A DNA stretch of 64,000 nucleotides, taken from Rhizomys pruinosus. Its lineage: Eukaryota > Chordata > Mammalia > Rodentia > Spalacidae. Below the pieces are notes generated by a model. The model ran no database searches and was not told the DNA's origin. It saw nothing but the letters and a program-made list of their open reading frames with translations. The position numbers and the translations under genes are program-made. The stretch spans positions 2,194,279 through 2,258,278 of the forward strand of contig VZQC01012261.1 in NCBI GenBank assembly GCA_009823505.1, read 5' to 3'. Position 1 is the stretch's first letter, and every line of letters starts with the position of its first letter. Below are positions 1 through 9,953 of the stretch, piece after piece.

Positions 1-188
1 TAGCTGCTCTTGCAGAAGATCCGAACTCAGTTCCCAGCACCCACGTGGCAGCTAGCAACTATCTATAACTCCATTACCACGGGTTCCAATGCCCTCTGCT
101 AACCTCTGCTGGGACTACACAACACAGGTGCAACTAACATACTTACAGCCAAAACACACCTATTAAAAAAATAATAAAATAAAATTCA
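1..188 (+). mobile_element. B2-type SINE (O), cut by window start
   Basis: The tRNA-like head is missing its first bases because the window starts inside it. The rest runs through the 'cagcacccacgtggcagct' block to an A-rich AATAAAA tail. It is strongly diverged, so it is an old copy. Confidence 0.85.
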
Positions 189-329
189 AAAGACACCAAG
201 GGCATCATGAACTAAGAACATTTGGGAAACACTCCTATATTTATGAGGAATTTTCAGTGACTTCTTTCTTCCCTACCCCAGTGCCTTTAAGTCATTTTAT
301 TATCAAACTAGGGCCTTTTGTAGTGTTTT

Positions 330-423
330 TGGATTTCTTTAACAGAATTTCACTCTGTAACACAGGCTTGACTCAGCCTCTCTAGTGCTGGGACTGCAGG
401 TTAGTAAGCCACCCTACCTGGCT
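330..423 (-). mobile_element. Old B1-like SINE fragment
   Basis: The stretch reads as a diverged reverse-strand B1, with 'agtgctgggactgcagg' and a final 'ccaccctacctggct'. The middle is shortened. Confidence 0.55.
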
Positions 424-591
424 TTTTCCCCTCTTTCTTTAATGTTTATTTGGGAGGAGGGGCATGCCAGACCACATGTGTGGAGGTCAGAGACAATTTT
501 CAAGAGTCAGTTCTCCCCATACACCATGAACTCAAGCTGTCATGCTTGGTAGCAAGCACCTTTACCCACTGAGCCATCTCTCCAACCCCTG
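424..591 (-). mobile_element. B3-like SINE (ggtcagagacaa type)
   Basis: It ends in 'ccactgagccatctctcc', the reverse complement of a B2-superfamily head, and carries the 'gtggaggtcagagacaa' block. The flanks repeat 'ctggcttt' at 418-425 and 589-596, a short target-site duplication. Confidence 0.8.
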
Positions 592-836
592 GCTTTCATT
601 ATCATTTCTAAGCTACACTAGTATATACTGTTTCTTCACTACAACAAGAAGGAAACAAGGGGCAAAAGGAATAAAAGTATGCCCAAAATACCAGGATGTA
701 AAGGTCATAGATCATAGAGAAAACCCTAAGCCTATCACATTCTTACACAAATTTAAATTCTTAGTATATACTAAATATGAATCCTTAAATTTACAGACAA
801 GTATCCTAGTCACCATTCATCAAATAAGCTTCTTTT

Positions 837-1080
837 TTTTAATTTTTTTATTTATTTTTGTATGTGTGTGAATGTACTGTCTGCATGTAGGTTTGTGCAC
901 CCGTGTCGTGCAATGCCGCGGAGGTCAGAAGAGGGTCTCGGATTCCCCTGGAACTGGAGTTCTCCTGGAATTGGAGCTTCAGACGGTTCTTAGCCGCCAT
1001 GTGGTTGCTGGGGACTGAACCCCCTGGTCCTCTGCAAGAGCAGTCCGTGCTCTTAACCTCTAGGCCATCTCTCCAGCCCA
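837..1080 (-). mobile_element. B2-type SINE (D)
   Basis: Full-length reverse-strand copy with the 17-bp internal duplication (two 'ctggaa(c/t)tggag' blocks). A 15-bp target-site duplication, 'aaataagcttctttt', lies at 822-836 and 1081-1095. Confidence 0.95.
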
Positions 1081-1149
1081 AAATAAGCTTCTTTTGCAAC
1101 AGATGGAGACTATTACGGAGTTCCACATCTGGTCACACATAAAGAATAA

Positions 1150-1872
1150 ATGTCTGTGGAACACCCAACCTTAATTGACACACCTACAATGGAACCTCTG
1201 CACCTGAGGCTTACAAAACATAGAACAAGGGGTAGAGAGAATATCAATTTATCTCTCAACTCTCATCAAAGAAGCTCCCTCATGCAACAGAGGAAAAGGA
1301 ACACAAAGACCCACAAATGGCCAAAGCATAGAGAATAAGAGTCTGAATCGTACGAGTCCTTGGAGAGGATTCCTATATTAAACTTCACCCACCCAGGGTT
1401 CAGAGACCATTGTGGTCAAGGGGGTTGGAAAGACTGTAAGAGTCAGGGGAGGTGGTGCCTTGCCGTACAGAAACAGAGCCTTGAGGCTCCTGGGACCTTG
1501 CTCATATGAATCCACAGCAATTGTGACAGCATGCACAAGACCCATGTAAACTCAAGCAGACAAAAACCCAAACAACTGGAGAAGTGGGCAGCAGACCCCA
1601 ATCTTAGCCAAAGAACTTGGGAAATTAGCAGCTGATTACTGCTGAGTGAGGGAAAGTTGGCCTACTTTAAGGGAGTGACTCTAGACAGGCAAACTAACCC
1701 AGGTGGATGAACATGCATTGAAGGAGATGTCTGAGTACACTAATTTGATTTGACAGGCCTTAACATAAATGACAGAATGCATGAAATCCAGTGGGGGCAG
1801 GGGAGAGCTATGGGAGGGTAGGAGGGGAGGTATAAAGATGATTAAGATGCTTTATATGAAATACCCAAAAAT
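1150..1872 (+). mobile_element. L1 3'-UTR-like remnant
   Basis: There is no coding frame of note. The 3' end has the series 'gacagaatgcatgaaatcc', a G-rich purine run, then 'atgaaatacccaaaa'. The same order occurs at the ends of the L1-like segments near 13.9, 20.4 and 29.3 kb and, inverted, 62.5 kb. L1 assignment of the 5' part (1150-1750) is inferred. Confidence 0.6.
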
Positions 1873-1876
1873 TCGC

Positions 1877-2400
1877 GGCTGGAGAGATGGCTCAGCAGTT
1901 AAGAGCGCTACTCTTGGGGCTGGAGAGATGGCCTGGCGGTTAAAAGCACCGACTGCTCTTGCAGAGGACCAGGGTTCGATCCCCAGCACCCACATGGCAG
2001 CTGAGAACCATCTGTGACTCCAATTCCAGGAGAACTCTAGTTCCAGGAGAATCCGAGACCCTCTTCTGACCTCTGCGGCATTGCATGGCACGGGTGCACA
2101 AACCTACATGCAGACAGTACATTCATACACATTCAAAAATAAAATTTAAAAAAATTAAAAAAAAAAAAAGAGCGCTACTCTTGCAGAGGACCCAGGTTTG
2201 ATTCCCAGCACCCACATGGTGGCTAAGAACCGTCTTCAAGCTTGGTGTGGTGGCACACACCTTTAATCCTAGCACTCAGGAGGCAGAGGCAGGCGGATCT
2301 CTGTGTTAGAGGCCAGCCTGGTCTACAGAGTGAGTTTCAGACCAGCTGAAGCTACAGAGAGACCCTGTCTCAAAAAGACCAAGGAAAAAAAGAAAAAAGA
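1877..2400 (+). mobile_element. Composite SINE (B2 head + B1 body), copy a, with a nested B2
   Basis: The B2-type head (1877-1916 and 2184-2238) is split by a later B2 insertion. After 'gctaagaaccgtcttca' the sequence changes without a tail into a full B1 starting 'agcttggtgtggtggcac' and ending in 'ccctgtctcaaaaagacc'. The same head/body junction recurs in other copies in this window. No clear outer target-site duplication is seen. Confidence 0.8.
1917..2167 (+). mobile_element. B2-type SINE (D) nested in composite SINE
   Basis: Complete copy with A-rich tail, inserted inside the B2 head of the composite. It is flanked by an exact 16-bp duplication, 'aagagcgctactcttg', at 1901-1916 and 2168-2183. 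Confidence 0.95.
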
Positions 2401-2411
2401 AAATCAGGAGG

Positions 2412-2735
2412 GAGGGAGGAGGGAGGGAATGATACATCTATACTGTTCTTAGATATATACCTAAGTTGACAAACCAAAGAGACGAATTCTCTGTGTCTGC
2501 TATAGTACAGTATTCACAATAGCTAGGAAATGCAACCAACCTAGATGTATATCAATAGATAAACAAGTTAAAAATGTGGTACATTTACACAACAGAATTT
2601 TGTCTGGTCATAAAGAAAATAAATTATGGCATTTGCAGAAAGATGGATAAATATGGAAATCATGATGTTAAGTGAAATAAGACAGACAAATGTTGCATGT
2701 TTTCTCTCATATGCAAGTTTTATTTTTAAAAATTC
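2412..2735 (+). mobile_element. L1 ORF2 3'-end fragment
   Basis: The sequence from 'acaatagctaggaaatg' through 'gtggtacatttacacaa' to 'gttaagtgaaataagac' is the conserved DNA of the ORF2 C-terminus, with stops in all frames. It probably continues at 3241-3600 after two SINE insertions. Confidence 0.8.
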
Positions 2736-2742
2736 AGTGAGG

Positions 2743-2942
2743 TGGGGCTGGAGAGATGGCCTAGCAGTTAAGAGCACTGACTGCTGTTGCAGAGGACCCG
2801 GGTTTGATCCCCAGCACCCACACGGTGGCTGAGAACCGTCCGTAACTCCAATTCCAGGAAAACTCCAGTTCCAGGGAATCTGATACCCTCTTTTAACCAT
2901 TGCAGGACACGGGTGCACAAACCTACATGCAGACAGTACATA

Positions 2943-2997
<55 letters not shown>

Positions 2998-2999
2998 AA
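2743..2999 (+). mobile_element. B2-type SINE (D)
   Basis: Head 'ggggctggagagatggcct', the 17-bp duplicated block, and a tail expanded into a tetranucleotide repeat. Confidence 0.93.
2944..2998 (+). repeat. (AAAT)n microsatellite
   Basis: About 13-14 uninterrupted AAAT units, grown from the A-rich tail of the B2 copy just upstream. Confidence 0.97.
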
Positions 3000-3013
3000 A
3001 TTCAGGGAGGGGG

Positions 3014-3240
3014 AGTCTTGGAGAGATGGTTCAGAGTTTAAGAGCACTGGATGGTCTTGAAGAAGACCCAGATTCAGTTTCCAGAATTCACAAGGCAGCT
3101 AACAACCGTTGGTAACTCCAGTTCCAGGGGTTCTGACACCATCTTCTGCCCTCTGCAGGCATTGCACAACACAGGTGTACTTACATACATACATGTAAGT
3201 AATACACTCATACACATAAAAAATAAAATATATTTAAAAT
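3014..3240 (+). mobile_element. B2-type SINE (O)
   Basis: Diverged copy with a single 'aactccagttccagggg' block and the old-type 3' part ('acttacatacatacatg'). Confidence 0.88.
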
Positions 3241-3600
3241 TAAGTGTGTTTGCACAAACATAAGTATAAGTCATGAAATTATGACAAGGGAGGAAGAAAT
3301 CTTAAGGAAGCGGGTAAGAAAGTTATGGAATACAAGTGACATGAAGCAGAAGGCTAAACTACCTGGTGAAAGGAAACGAATAAACCAGGGGAAGGCAGTG
3401 AGAACCAGGGAGGACAGTGGCTGAGGGGACAAACTGAAACAAACCCTAATGGGAACATATGTAGAAAAATGCCCCAGTGAAACCCATCACTCTGCAGGCT
3501 TGCTAACTTAAATAATCTTATGAAGGAAAGAAAGAGAACTTTACAGTTACAGTAAGTGAAGATTAAGATAAATATAAACATGGACGTATAACAATATTAA
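3241..3600 (+). mobile_element. Probable L1 3'-UTR remnant
   Basis: No open frame of note. A purine-rich part is followed by 'ccccagtgaaacccatcac', which resembles the 3' UTR of old rodent L1s. It likely belongs with the ORF2 fragment at 2412-2735. Confidence 0.45.
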
Positions 3601-3609
3601 CAAAATGTA

Positions 3610-3709
3610 AACAATCAGCCAGGCACAGGGGCTCGTGGCTTTAATCCCAGCACACAAGAAGCAGTGGCAGTAAGTTCTCTGAGTTCAAGGCCAGCCTAGT
3701 CTACATATC

Positions 3710-3712
<3 letters not shown>
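3610..3712 (+). mobile_element. B1 SINE, 3' truncated
   Basis: B1 order from 'gccaggcacaggggctcg' to 'ccagcctagtctacat', then directly into a TG repeat. Confidence 0.85.

Positions 3713-3741
<29 letters not shown>
3713..3741 (+). repeat. (TG)n microsatellite
   Basis: About 13 TG units at the broken end of a B1. Confidence 0.95.
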
Positions 3742-3744
<3 letters not shown>

Positions 3745-3834
3745 TGTTTATATAACAAGCCTAATTTTAGAGCCAATAAAATCTAAACTACAACACTGAG
3801 CAACATCAACATGGAAGCTGGAAAAAAATACTGA

Positions 3835-3985
3835 TCAGCTGGGTGTGGTGCCTCACACCTTTAATCCCAGCACTTGGGAGGCAGAGGCAGGCAGATCTCT
3901 GTGTTCAAGGCCAGCCTGATCTACAGAGGGAGTTCCAGGCCAGCTGGGGTTACAGGGAGACCTTGTCTCAAGAGAAAAAGGGAAG
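3835..3985 (+). mobile_element. B1 SINE
   Basis: Full-length B1, from 'agctgggtgtggtgcctc' to 'gaccttgtctcaagag' with a short purine tail. Confidence 0.93.
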
Positions 3986-4020
3986 GGAGGGAGAGATGTT
4001 TTTTCTTTATTTTTAGTTTT

Positions 4021-4265
4021 ACCCTTTTAATTTTTTTTTTTTTAATTTTATTTATTTTTATGTGTATGAATGTATTGTCTGCATGCAGGTCTGCGCACCC
4101 GTGTCGTGCGATGCCGCGGAGGTCAGAAGACGGTCTCGGATTCCCCTGGAACTGGAGTTCTCCTGGAACCGGAGTCACAGACGGTTCTCAGCCGCCATGT
4201 GGGTGCTGGGGATCGAACCCGGGTCCTCTGCAAGAGCGGTCGTCGCTCTTAACCGCTAGGCCATC
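4021..4265 (-). mobile_element. B2-type SINE (D)
   Basis: Reverse-strand copy with a T-rich start and the duplicated 17-bp block. It is cut at 'aaccgctaggccatc', where B1 sequence starts abruptly. Confidence 0.93.
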
Positions 4266-4400
4266 CCTGCCTTTAATACCAGCACTCAGGAGGCAGAGGC
4301 AGGTGGATCTCTGTGAGTTCAAGGCCAGCCTGGTCTACACAGTGAGTTCCAGGACAGCTGGGACTAAAGGGAGACCCTATCTCAAAAAGACAAAAAAAAA
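4266..4400 (+). mobile_element. B1 SINE, 5' truncated
   Basis: Begins inside B1 at 'cctgcctttaataccagc', directly against the broken end of a reverse B2, and runs to 'ctatctcaaaaagac'. Confidence 0.88.
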
Positions 4401-4446
4401 TTATATATATATGCACGTGCACGCGGGTGTGTGTGTGTGTGTGTAT
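4400..4446 (+). repeat. TA/TG simple repeat
   Basis: A short (TA)n run, a GC-rich hinge 'gcacgtgcacgcggg', then (TG)n. Confidence 0.85.
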
Positions 4447-4582
4447 AAATCAGACTATAGACTATAGATAACTTTCCTACCAGAAAGAAGAAGATGGTAT
4501 AGTGGACAAATGCAAATAACCATTTTCGAAACAAGAAAGCAAAAGACAAGGGAAAAATAAGACAAATAGGAGACAGAAGCAC

Positions 4583-4735
4583 CACCTAAAATCCCAGCAC
4601 TGTGGAGGTTGAAGCAGGAGGAAGGCAGGCTGGAGGTTAGCAGGCTGGAGGTTAGCCTGGGCCACACACCAATTCCATCCAGGCCAGCTTAGGCTAAATG
4701 GTGGGACTCTATCTCAAAAAAGCCAAGAAAAGAGA
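4583..4735 (+). mobile_element. Old B1 SINE with small internal tandem duplication
   Basis: Diverged B1. The 15-base unit 'caggctggaggttag' occurs twice in tandem inside it (about 4627-4656). Confidence 0.7.
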
Positions 4736-4799
4736 AAAATAAAAACGGAAGCAACAACAAAAAGAAAGGCAGGTGCCATTCTTTTGTTTCTTCAAGATT

Positions 4800-5110
4800 T
4801 TGTTTTTAATTATTGGGAGAGGGGAGGTTCCATATGCATCCAGTGCCATGGAAGCCAGAAGAGGGCATCAGATCCCCTGCAGTTGGAGGTACAGGCAGTT
4901 CTGAGCTGCCTGATGTGGATGCTGGGAACCACACTCTTGTTTTTTTTTATTTTATTTTATTTTTGGTCTTTGTAGCCCCAGCTGTCCTGGAATTCACTCT
5001 GTACACCAGGCTGGTCTTGAATTCACAAAGATCCACCTGCCTCTGCCTCCCAAGTGCTAGGACCGGCCAGGGAGCCACACTCTTAATGACTGAGCCATCT
5101 CTCTAACCCT
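4800..5110 (-). mobile_element. B2-type SINE (O) split by a B1
   Basis: Reverse-strand copy made of 4800-4938 and 5069-5110. The B1 insert is flanked by 'ggga(a/g)ccacactctt' (4924-4938 and about 5070-5084). Confidence 0.85.
4939..5068 (-). mobile_element. B1 SINE nested in B2
   Basis: Poly-T start, 'ccccagctgtcctgg', then 'ctgcctcccaagtgctagg'. The last 20 or so bases of the reverse B1 are missing. The target-site duplication is given in the host entry. Confidence 0.9.
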
Positions 5111-5157
5111 AGTGCCTCTATTCTCATCAAACCAAACAGCTTTTAAAATGGGCTGGA

Positions 5158-5275
5158 AGTGCCAGGTGTTATAGCCCATGCCTTTAATCTCAGCACTCAG
5201 CAGAGGTAGGTGGATCTCTGTGACTTCAAGGCCAGCCTGATCCACATGGCAAGTTCCAGTTCCAGGCCAGCTGGG
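5158..5275 (+). mobile_element. B1 SINE
   Basis: Diverged B1 from 'agtgccaggtgttatagc' to 'ccaggccagctgggg'. The 3' end runs into a B4-like element. Confidence 0.82.
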
Positions 5276-5615
5276 GCTGGAGGGGATGGCTCATTTGCAC
5301 AACGTTTGCCTTGCAAGCCTGAAAACCTGAGCAAAATCCCTAGAATCTATATTTAAAAAAAAAAAAAAAAAAAAAAATCCCCTTAGTAATCCCAGAAGTA
5401 TAGAAGTAGAGACAGGAGGATCCCTTAAGCCACCCAGCCTCTCTTAGTCAGAAAGTTCCAAATCGATGAAAGACCCTGTTTCAAAAAGAAAAGGTAGGAT
5501 GCCATCTGAGGAACCACACCCAAGGTTGTCCACTGACCTCAACACACATGTATCAGTACATCCAAATACAAATACACACATGAACACATACATAAAACTA
5601 AAAAAATAAAGCTCA
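5276..5615 (+). mobile_element. B4-like SINE (ID-like head, B1-like body)
   Basis: A tRNA-like head ('gggatggctcatttgcac', 'gcaagcctgaaaacctg') and A-run are followed by a B1-related part ('gaccctgtttcaaaaag') and a CA-rich end. This order is that of the B4 family. Confidence 0.7.
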
Positions 5616-5885
5616 GAAGAATTACAAGACACAGAAAACCCATTCTAAAATGACTAAAACTTCAAGCTATAAGCGAAGTAATTGAAACTTACATGTTTAA
5701 TAAAACATAAAATTAGGGGCCCGGAAGATTACACGAGATTTCCAGCAACAAAGTACAAAATTTGGAGGAGGGGTGCCTTTCTTTGTCACAGTACAAATTT
5801 CAATACATCTTTTTCTACTACTGATATATAATAATCTAGAAAATATTGAAGACATAATCAACAAGTTGTGGTTTAGCTTTTGGTG
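5616..5885. other. No feature recognised
   Basis: AT-rich sequence with no long frame, SINE or recognisable L1 part. Confidence 0.5.
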
Positions 5886-6380
5886 CACAGTTTCTTAAAC
5901 TATAGGTCATGACCCTATTTAGAATCACATAATTTAATGTGAGGACTTATGAAAACTCTGGAAGCATTAACAAGGCCTCAACACATAATCAACAAAAATT
6001 AATTCAAAATCAAGTGCACAACTAATCTAAAAAGCAAAAAAAGACCTCATGGGTGTCATATCACACAACTTTACTGTAGCCTTAGTCCTAACACACAACA
6101 TGCACACTACACTAATGCCAACCATCACTACCTAAAAACACCTCAGCTAAGATTCAAATGTTGTTATGAATTGCAGTGTTTTTATTGTATGTGCAAAGTT
6201 TTCTGCTCCTACAGAACTATAATGGTATAATTTTAAAAACCAAAGACCACATTTACTACATCATTCCTCTGCATGTAAGATATTATTACATCTTTGTTCT
6301 GCATTGTTCAGAATGTACGACTGTAAAAATTGCTGTTTTGAGTTGTTGACTTTAAATTCATTAAAGAAATAGTTAAATAT
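5886..6380 (+). mobile_element. Possible old hAT-type DNA transposon remnant
   Basis: It opens with 'cagtttcttaaactatagg' followed by 'tcatgaccc', which resembles the start of old mammalian hAT elements. The rest is AT-rich and unassigned, and no matching far end was found. Confidence 0.3.
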
Positions 6381-6548
6381 GGGGTTTAGAGAGATGGTCC
6401 ACTCAGCAAAATGCCCCAGTGCTCACGTCAAGGATGGACATGGCAGTGCTTATCTGTAACCCCAGAGCTGGAGGAACTGAGAAAAGGAGGATACTTAGAG
6501 CTCACTGACCAACCATTCTAACCAAATCCATAAACTCGAGGTTCAGTG
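6381..6548 (+). mobile_element. B4-like SINE, diverged
   Basis: Head-like 'agagagatggtccactcag', then 'ctggaggaactgagaaaagg' and 'aacatctatctcaaatc', in B4 order. Confidence 0.5.
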
Positions 6549-6712
6549 AAACATCTATCTCAAATCAGACAGCCAGGCACAGTGGCATACACCTTTAATT
6601 CCTAAGGATGAGACAGGTGGACCTCTATGAGATCAAGGCTAGCCTAGTTTACATAGTAAGTTCCAGGCCAGCTGGGACTACAGGGAGACTGTCTCAACAA
6701 CCACAATAAAAA
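6549..6712 (+). mobile_element. B1 SINE
   Basis: From 'agccaggcacagtggcat' to 'gggagactgtctcaac'. Moderately diverged, with a small deletion after 'cctttaatt'. Confidence 0.9.
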
Positions 6713-6731
6713 TAGAAGAGAATAAGATGTA

Positions 6732-6945
6732 AGGTTAGAGAGATGGCTCAGCAGTTAAAAGCACTGGCTTCTCTTACATAAAATCAGTTCCCAGCATCTA
6801 CATGACAGCTCACAACTCTCTGTGACTCCAGTTTCAGGAGATGTGATGCTCTCTTCCAGCCTCTGTGGGTACCAGGCACAAACACGGTACACATACATAC
6901 ATCCAGGTAAACACTCATACACATAAAATAAAAATAAATCTTAAA
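6732..6945 (+). mobile_element. B2-type SINE (O)
   Basis: Closest here to the classical B3 layout, keeping 'gtgggtaccaggcacaaac' and 'aacactcatacacataaaa'. Confidence 0.9.
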
Positions 6946-6953
6946 AAACAAAA

Positions 6954-7088
6954 ATGCCAGGTGTGGTGGTGCCCACCTTTGATCCCAGCACTCAGGAGGC
7001 AGAGGCAGGTGAATCTCTGTTGAGTTCAAGGCTAACCTGGTCTACATAGCAAGCTCCAGGCTAGCTGGGACTAAAGGGAGACCATGGG
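6954..7088 (+). mobile_element. B1 SINE
   Basis: From 'gccaggtgtggtggtgcc' to 'taaagggagaccatggg'. First of three B1 copies in a row on the same strand. Confidence 0.9.
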
Positions 7089-7215
7089 AGAACAGGCCTT
7101 TAATCCCAACACTCAGGAAAAGCAGAGAAAGGAGGACTTCTGTGAGATCAATGCCAGCCTGGTCTATGTAGCAAGGCCAGCCAGGGCTACAGGTCAATCC
7201 TACATCTAAAGAAAA
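7089..7215 (+). mobile_element. B1 SINE, 5' truncated
   Basis: Starts at 'aggcctttaatcccaac' and ends 'atctaaagaaaaaaag'. Diverged second copy of the run. Confidence 0.82.
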
Positions 7216-7250
7216 AAAGAAAATACCAAAAAAAGGAAAAAACTAAAAAA

Positions 7251-7371
7251 GAAGCCAGCACTTGGGAGGTAGAGGTGGGTGGATCTCTGAGAGTTCAAGG
7301 CCAGCCTAGTCTACAGAGCAAGTTCCAGGACAGCTGGTACTAAAAGGGAGACCCTGCCTCAAAAATAGCAA
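7251..7371 (+). mobile_element. B1 SINE, 5' truncated
   Basis: Starts at 'agccagcacttgggagg'. Its A-rich end leads into the purine tract, which may have grown from this tail. Confidence 0.88.
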
Positions 7372-7965
7372 AAAATACCCCCCAAAAAGGAAAAAACTAA
7401 AGAAAAAAGAAAAAAAAAGGAAAGGAAAGGAAAGGAAAGGAAAGGAAAGGAAAGGAAAGGAAAGGAAAGGAAAGGAAAGGAAAGGAAAGGAAAGGAAAGG
7501 AAAGGAGAAAGAAGGAGATAAGGGAGGGCAAGAGGGAACAGGAAGGGAATAGGAAGGGGGAGGAGGGGGAGGGGAGGAGGACGGGGAGGAGGAGAGGGAA
7601 AGGGAGGAGAGAGAGAGGGAGGAGAGGGAGAGGGAGGAGAAAGAGTAGGAGAGGAGATGGGAGGGGGAGGGGGAGAGAGAGGGGGAGAGGAAGGGGAGGG
7701 GGAGGGGGAAAGAGGGAGGGAGAGAGGGAGAGAGAGAGAGAGAGGGAGGAGAAAGTGGGAGAGGAGATGGGAGAGGGAGAGAGGGAGGGGTGAGAAGGGA
7801 AGGGAGGGAACAGGAAAGGGGGAAGGAGAGGAGGGGAGAGGAAGGCTGAGAGGGAATGGAGGAAAGGGAGGGAAAGGAGGAGGAAGAAGAGGGAAGGAGG
7901 GAAAAGGCAGGAAAGGGAAAGGAGGGACAAGGGGGGAGGGACAAGGGAGGGGGAACAAGGTGTGG
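7372..7965 (+). repeat. Long polypurine (GA) tract
   Basis: About 590 bases almost free of pyrimidines on the plus strand. It is a pure pentamer array followed by irregular GGGA/GGAGA blocks. Long frames on the minus strand here (Ser/Pro/Leu-rich) are composition artefacts. Confidence 0.97.
7418..7507 (+). repeat. (AAAGG)n microsatellite
   Basis: About 18 near-perfect tandem AAAGG units at the start of the polypurine tract. Confidence 0.97.
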
Positions 7966-8158
7966 GCGCTAGAGAGATGGCTCAGCAGCTGAGAGCACTT
8001 GTTGCTTTTGTAGAGAACCTGGGTTCCATTCCCAGAATCCACATAACAGCTAACATCCTCCACAACTCCAGTTCCAGGAGATCAAAAGCCCTACACTGGC
8101 CTTTGTGGGTGGTTACATAAATGGAGGCAAAACACTCATACATAGACAATAAAAAAAT
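7966..8158 (+). mobile_element. B2-type SINE (O)
   Basis: Head 'gcgctagagagatggctc', then diverged body with 'aactccagttccaggag' and a short A-rich tail. It abuts the inverted L1 part. Confidence 0.85.
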
Positions 8159-8660
8159 AGGGATAGTTTGACCTCCTCTTTTCCAATTAGTACTCCTTTA
8201 ATTTCCTTCTCATCTCTTATAGGTCTAGCAAGAATTTCAAGCACTATACTGAAAAGAAATGGAGATGGGGGGCAGCCTTGCAGGGGTTCCTGCTTTTAAA
8301 GGAAATGCTTCTAATTTTTCTCCATTTAGAATGTTGGCTGTGGGTTTGTTGTACATGGCTTTAAATATGCTGAGGAATGTTCCCTCCAGTCCAAGTCTCT
8401 CTAGGACTTTAAACATGAAGGCATGTTGAATTTTATCAAAGCCCTTTTCTGCACCAACTGAAATGACCATGTGGTTTTTGGTTTTCAGCCCATTTATATG
8501 CTTTATGCTATTTATTGACTTACATATGTTGAACCATCCCTGCATCTCTGGTATAAATCAGACTTGGTCATGGTGGATGACCTTTTTGAACGTGTGCCTG
8601 TATGCAGTTTGCAATTATTTTGTTGAGAATTTTTGTATGTATATTCATTAAAGAAATGGG

Positions 8661-8822
8661 TCTAGCCTGGCGTGGTGGCGCATGCCTTTAATCCAAGCAC
8701 TTGGGAGGCAGAGGCAGGCGGATCTTTGTGAGTTCAAGGCCAGCCTGGTCTACAGAGTGAGTTCCAGGACAGCTGAGGCTACAGGGAGACCCTGTCTCAA
8801 AAAGACCAAAAAAAAAAAAAAA
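8661..8822 (+). mobile_element. B1 SINE inside L1
   Basis: Full-length young B1 with A-tail, flanked by 'aaatgggtcta' at 8654-8664 and 8823-8833. Confidence 0.96.
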
Positions 8823-8969
8823 AAATGGGTCTATGGTTTTCTTTCTTGGTTGTATCTTTGCCTGGTTTTGATATTAAGAGTGATGCTAGCTTCATAGAAG
8901 GAATTTTGGAGATTTCCATCTGTTTCTATCCTTTTGAATAATTTGAGTAATAATGGTTGTAGGTCCTCT

Positions 8970-9197
8970 TTTATTTTTTTTTCCTCTTTTTTTTAATGTA
9001 TATGAGTGTACTGTTTGCATGTAGGTTGGTGTGCCCGTGTTGTGCAATGCCACAGAGGTCAGAAGAGGGCATAGGATTCTCCTGGAACTGGAGTTAAAGA
9101 CAGTTCTCAGCTGCCATATGCGTGCTGGTAATCAAACCCGGGTCCTCTGCAAGAGCAATCAGTGCTCTTAACCACTGAGCCATCTCCCCAGTCCCTG
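8970..9197 (-). mobile_element. B2-type SINE (S) inside L1
   Basis: Reverse copy with a single 'ctggaactggagttaaag' block. 'tgtaggtcc' is repeated on both sides. Confidence 0.93.
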
Positions 9198-9689
9198 TAG
9201 GTCCCAGGTTTTTTTTACTTAGGAAGTTTTGTATTACTGTTTCAATTTTCATATGTTAAGGGTCTGTTTAAGCTGTCAATCTCTTCTTGTTTAAGCTTTG
9301 ATGATTTCCATGATTTCAGATATTCATCCATCTCTCGTAGGCTTTCAAATTTAATAGAGAATAGTTTTCAAATTTAATAGAGAATAGGTTCCTAAAGTAT
9401 TCTCATATAATTGCCTGAATCTTTTTCATTATCTGTTGTGATTATTTCCCTTTCATATCAAATTCTGTTCATTTGAAGTTGCTCTTTGTTTCTTAACTGG
9501 GCTAGAGGTCTATCTATCTTGTTTATCCTTTCAAAGAACCAGCTCTTGGGTTCATTGATTCTTTGTACTGTTTTCTTTTTTTCTATTTCATTGATCTCCA
9601 ATCTGATTCTTGTTATTTCTTCTTGTCTGTTGGGTTGGATTCATTTGTTGTTGTCTCTCCAGTGTTTTTAGTTGCAGTCCTTTATTTGT

Positions 9690-9953
9690 CCTTTTTTTTT
9701 TCTTTTTTTTTTTTTTTTTAGATAGGGTCTCCCTATAGCCCCAGCTGGCCTGGAACTTACTCTGAAGACCAGGCTGACCTTGAACTCACAGAGATCCGCC
9801 TGCGTCTGCCTCCCCAGTGCTGGGATTAAAGGGATGTGCCACCACGCCCAGCTTAAAAAAGACAGTTCTTAGCTGCCATGTGGGTGCTGGGAATCAAACC
9901 CAGGTCCTCTGCAAGAGCAGTTGACTCTTAACCACTGAGCCATCTCTCCAGCT
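9690..9953 (-). mobile_element. Composite SINE (B2 head + B1 body), copy b
   Basis: Read on the minus strand, the B2 head (9953-9855) runs to 'gctaagaactgtcttttt' and then straight into a full B1 from 'agctgggcgtggtggcac' (about 9854) to its A-tail (poly-T at 9690-9719). It sits inside the inverted L1 part. A clean target-site duplication is not obvious. Confidence 0.85.

Noticed and set aside
7306..8063. Minus-strand frames of 177-234 codons rich in Ser, Pro, Leu and Phe
   Set aside because: They come from the polypurine tract. Low complexity in all three frames and no gene context.
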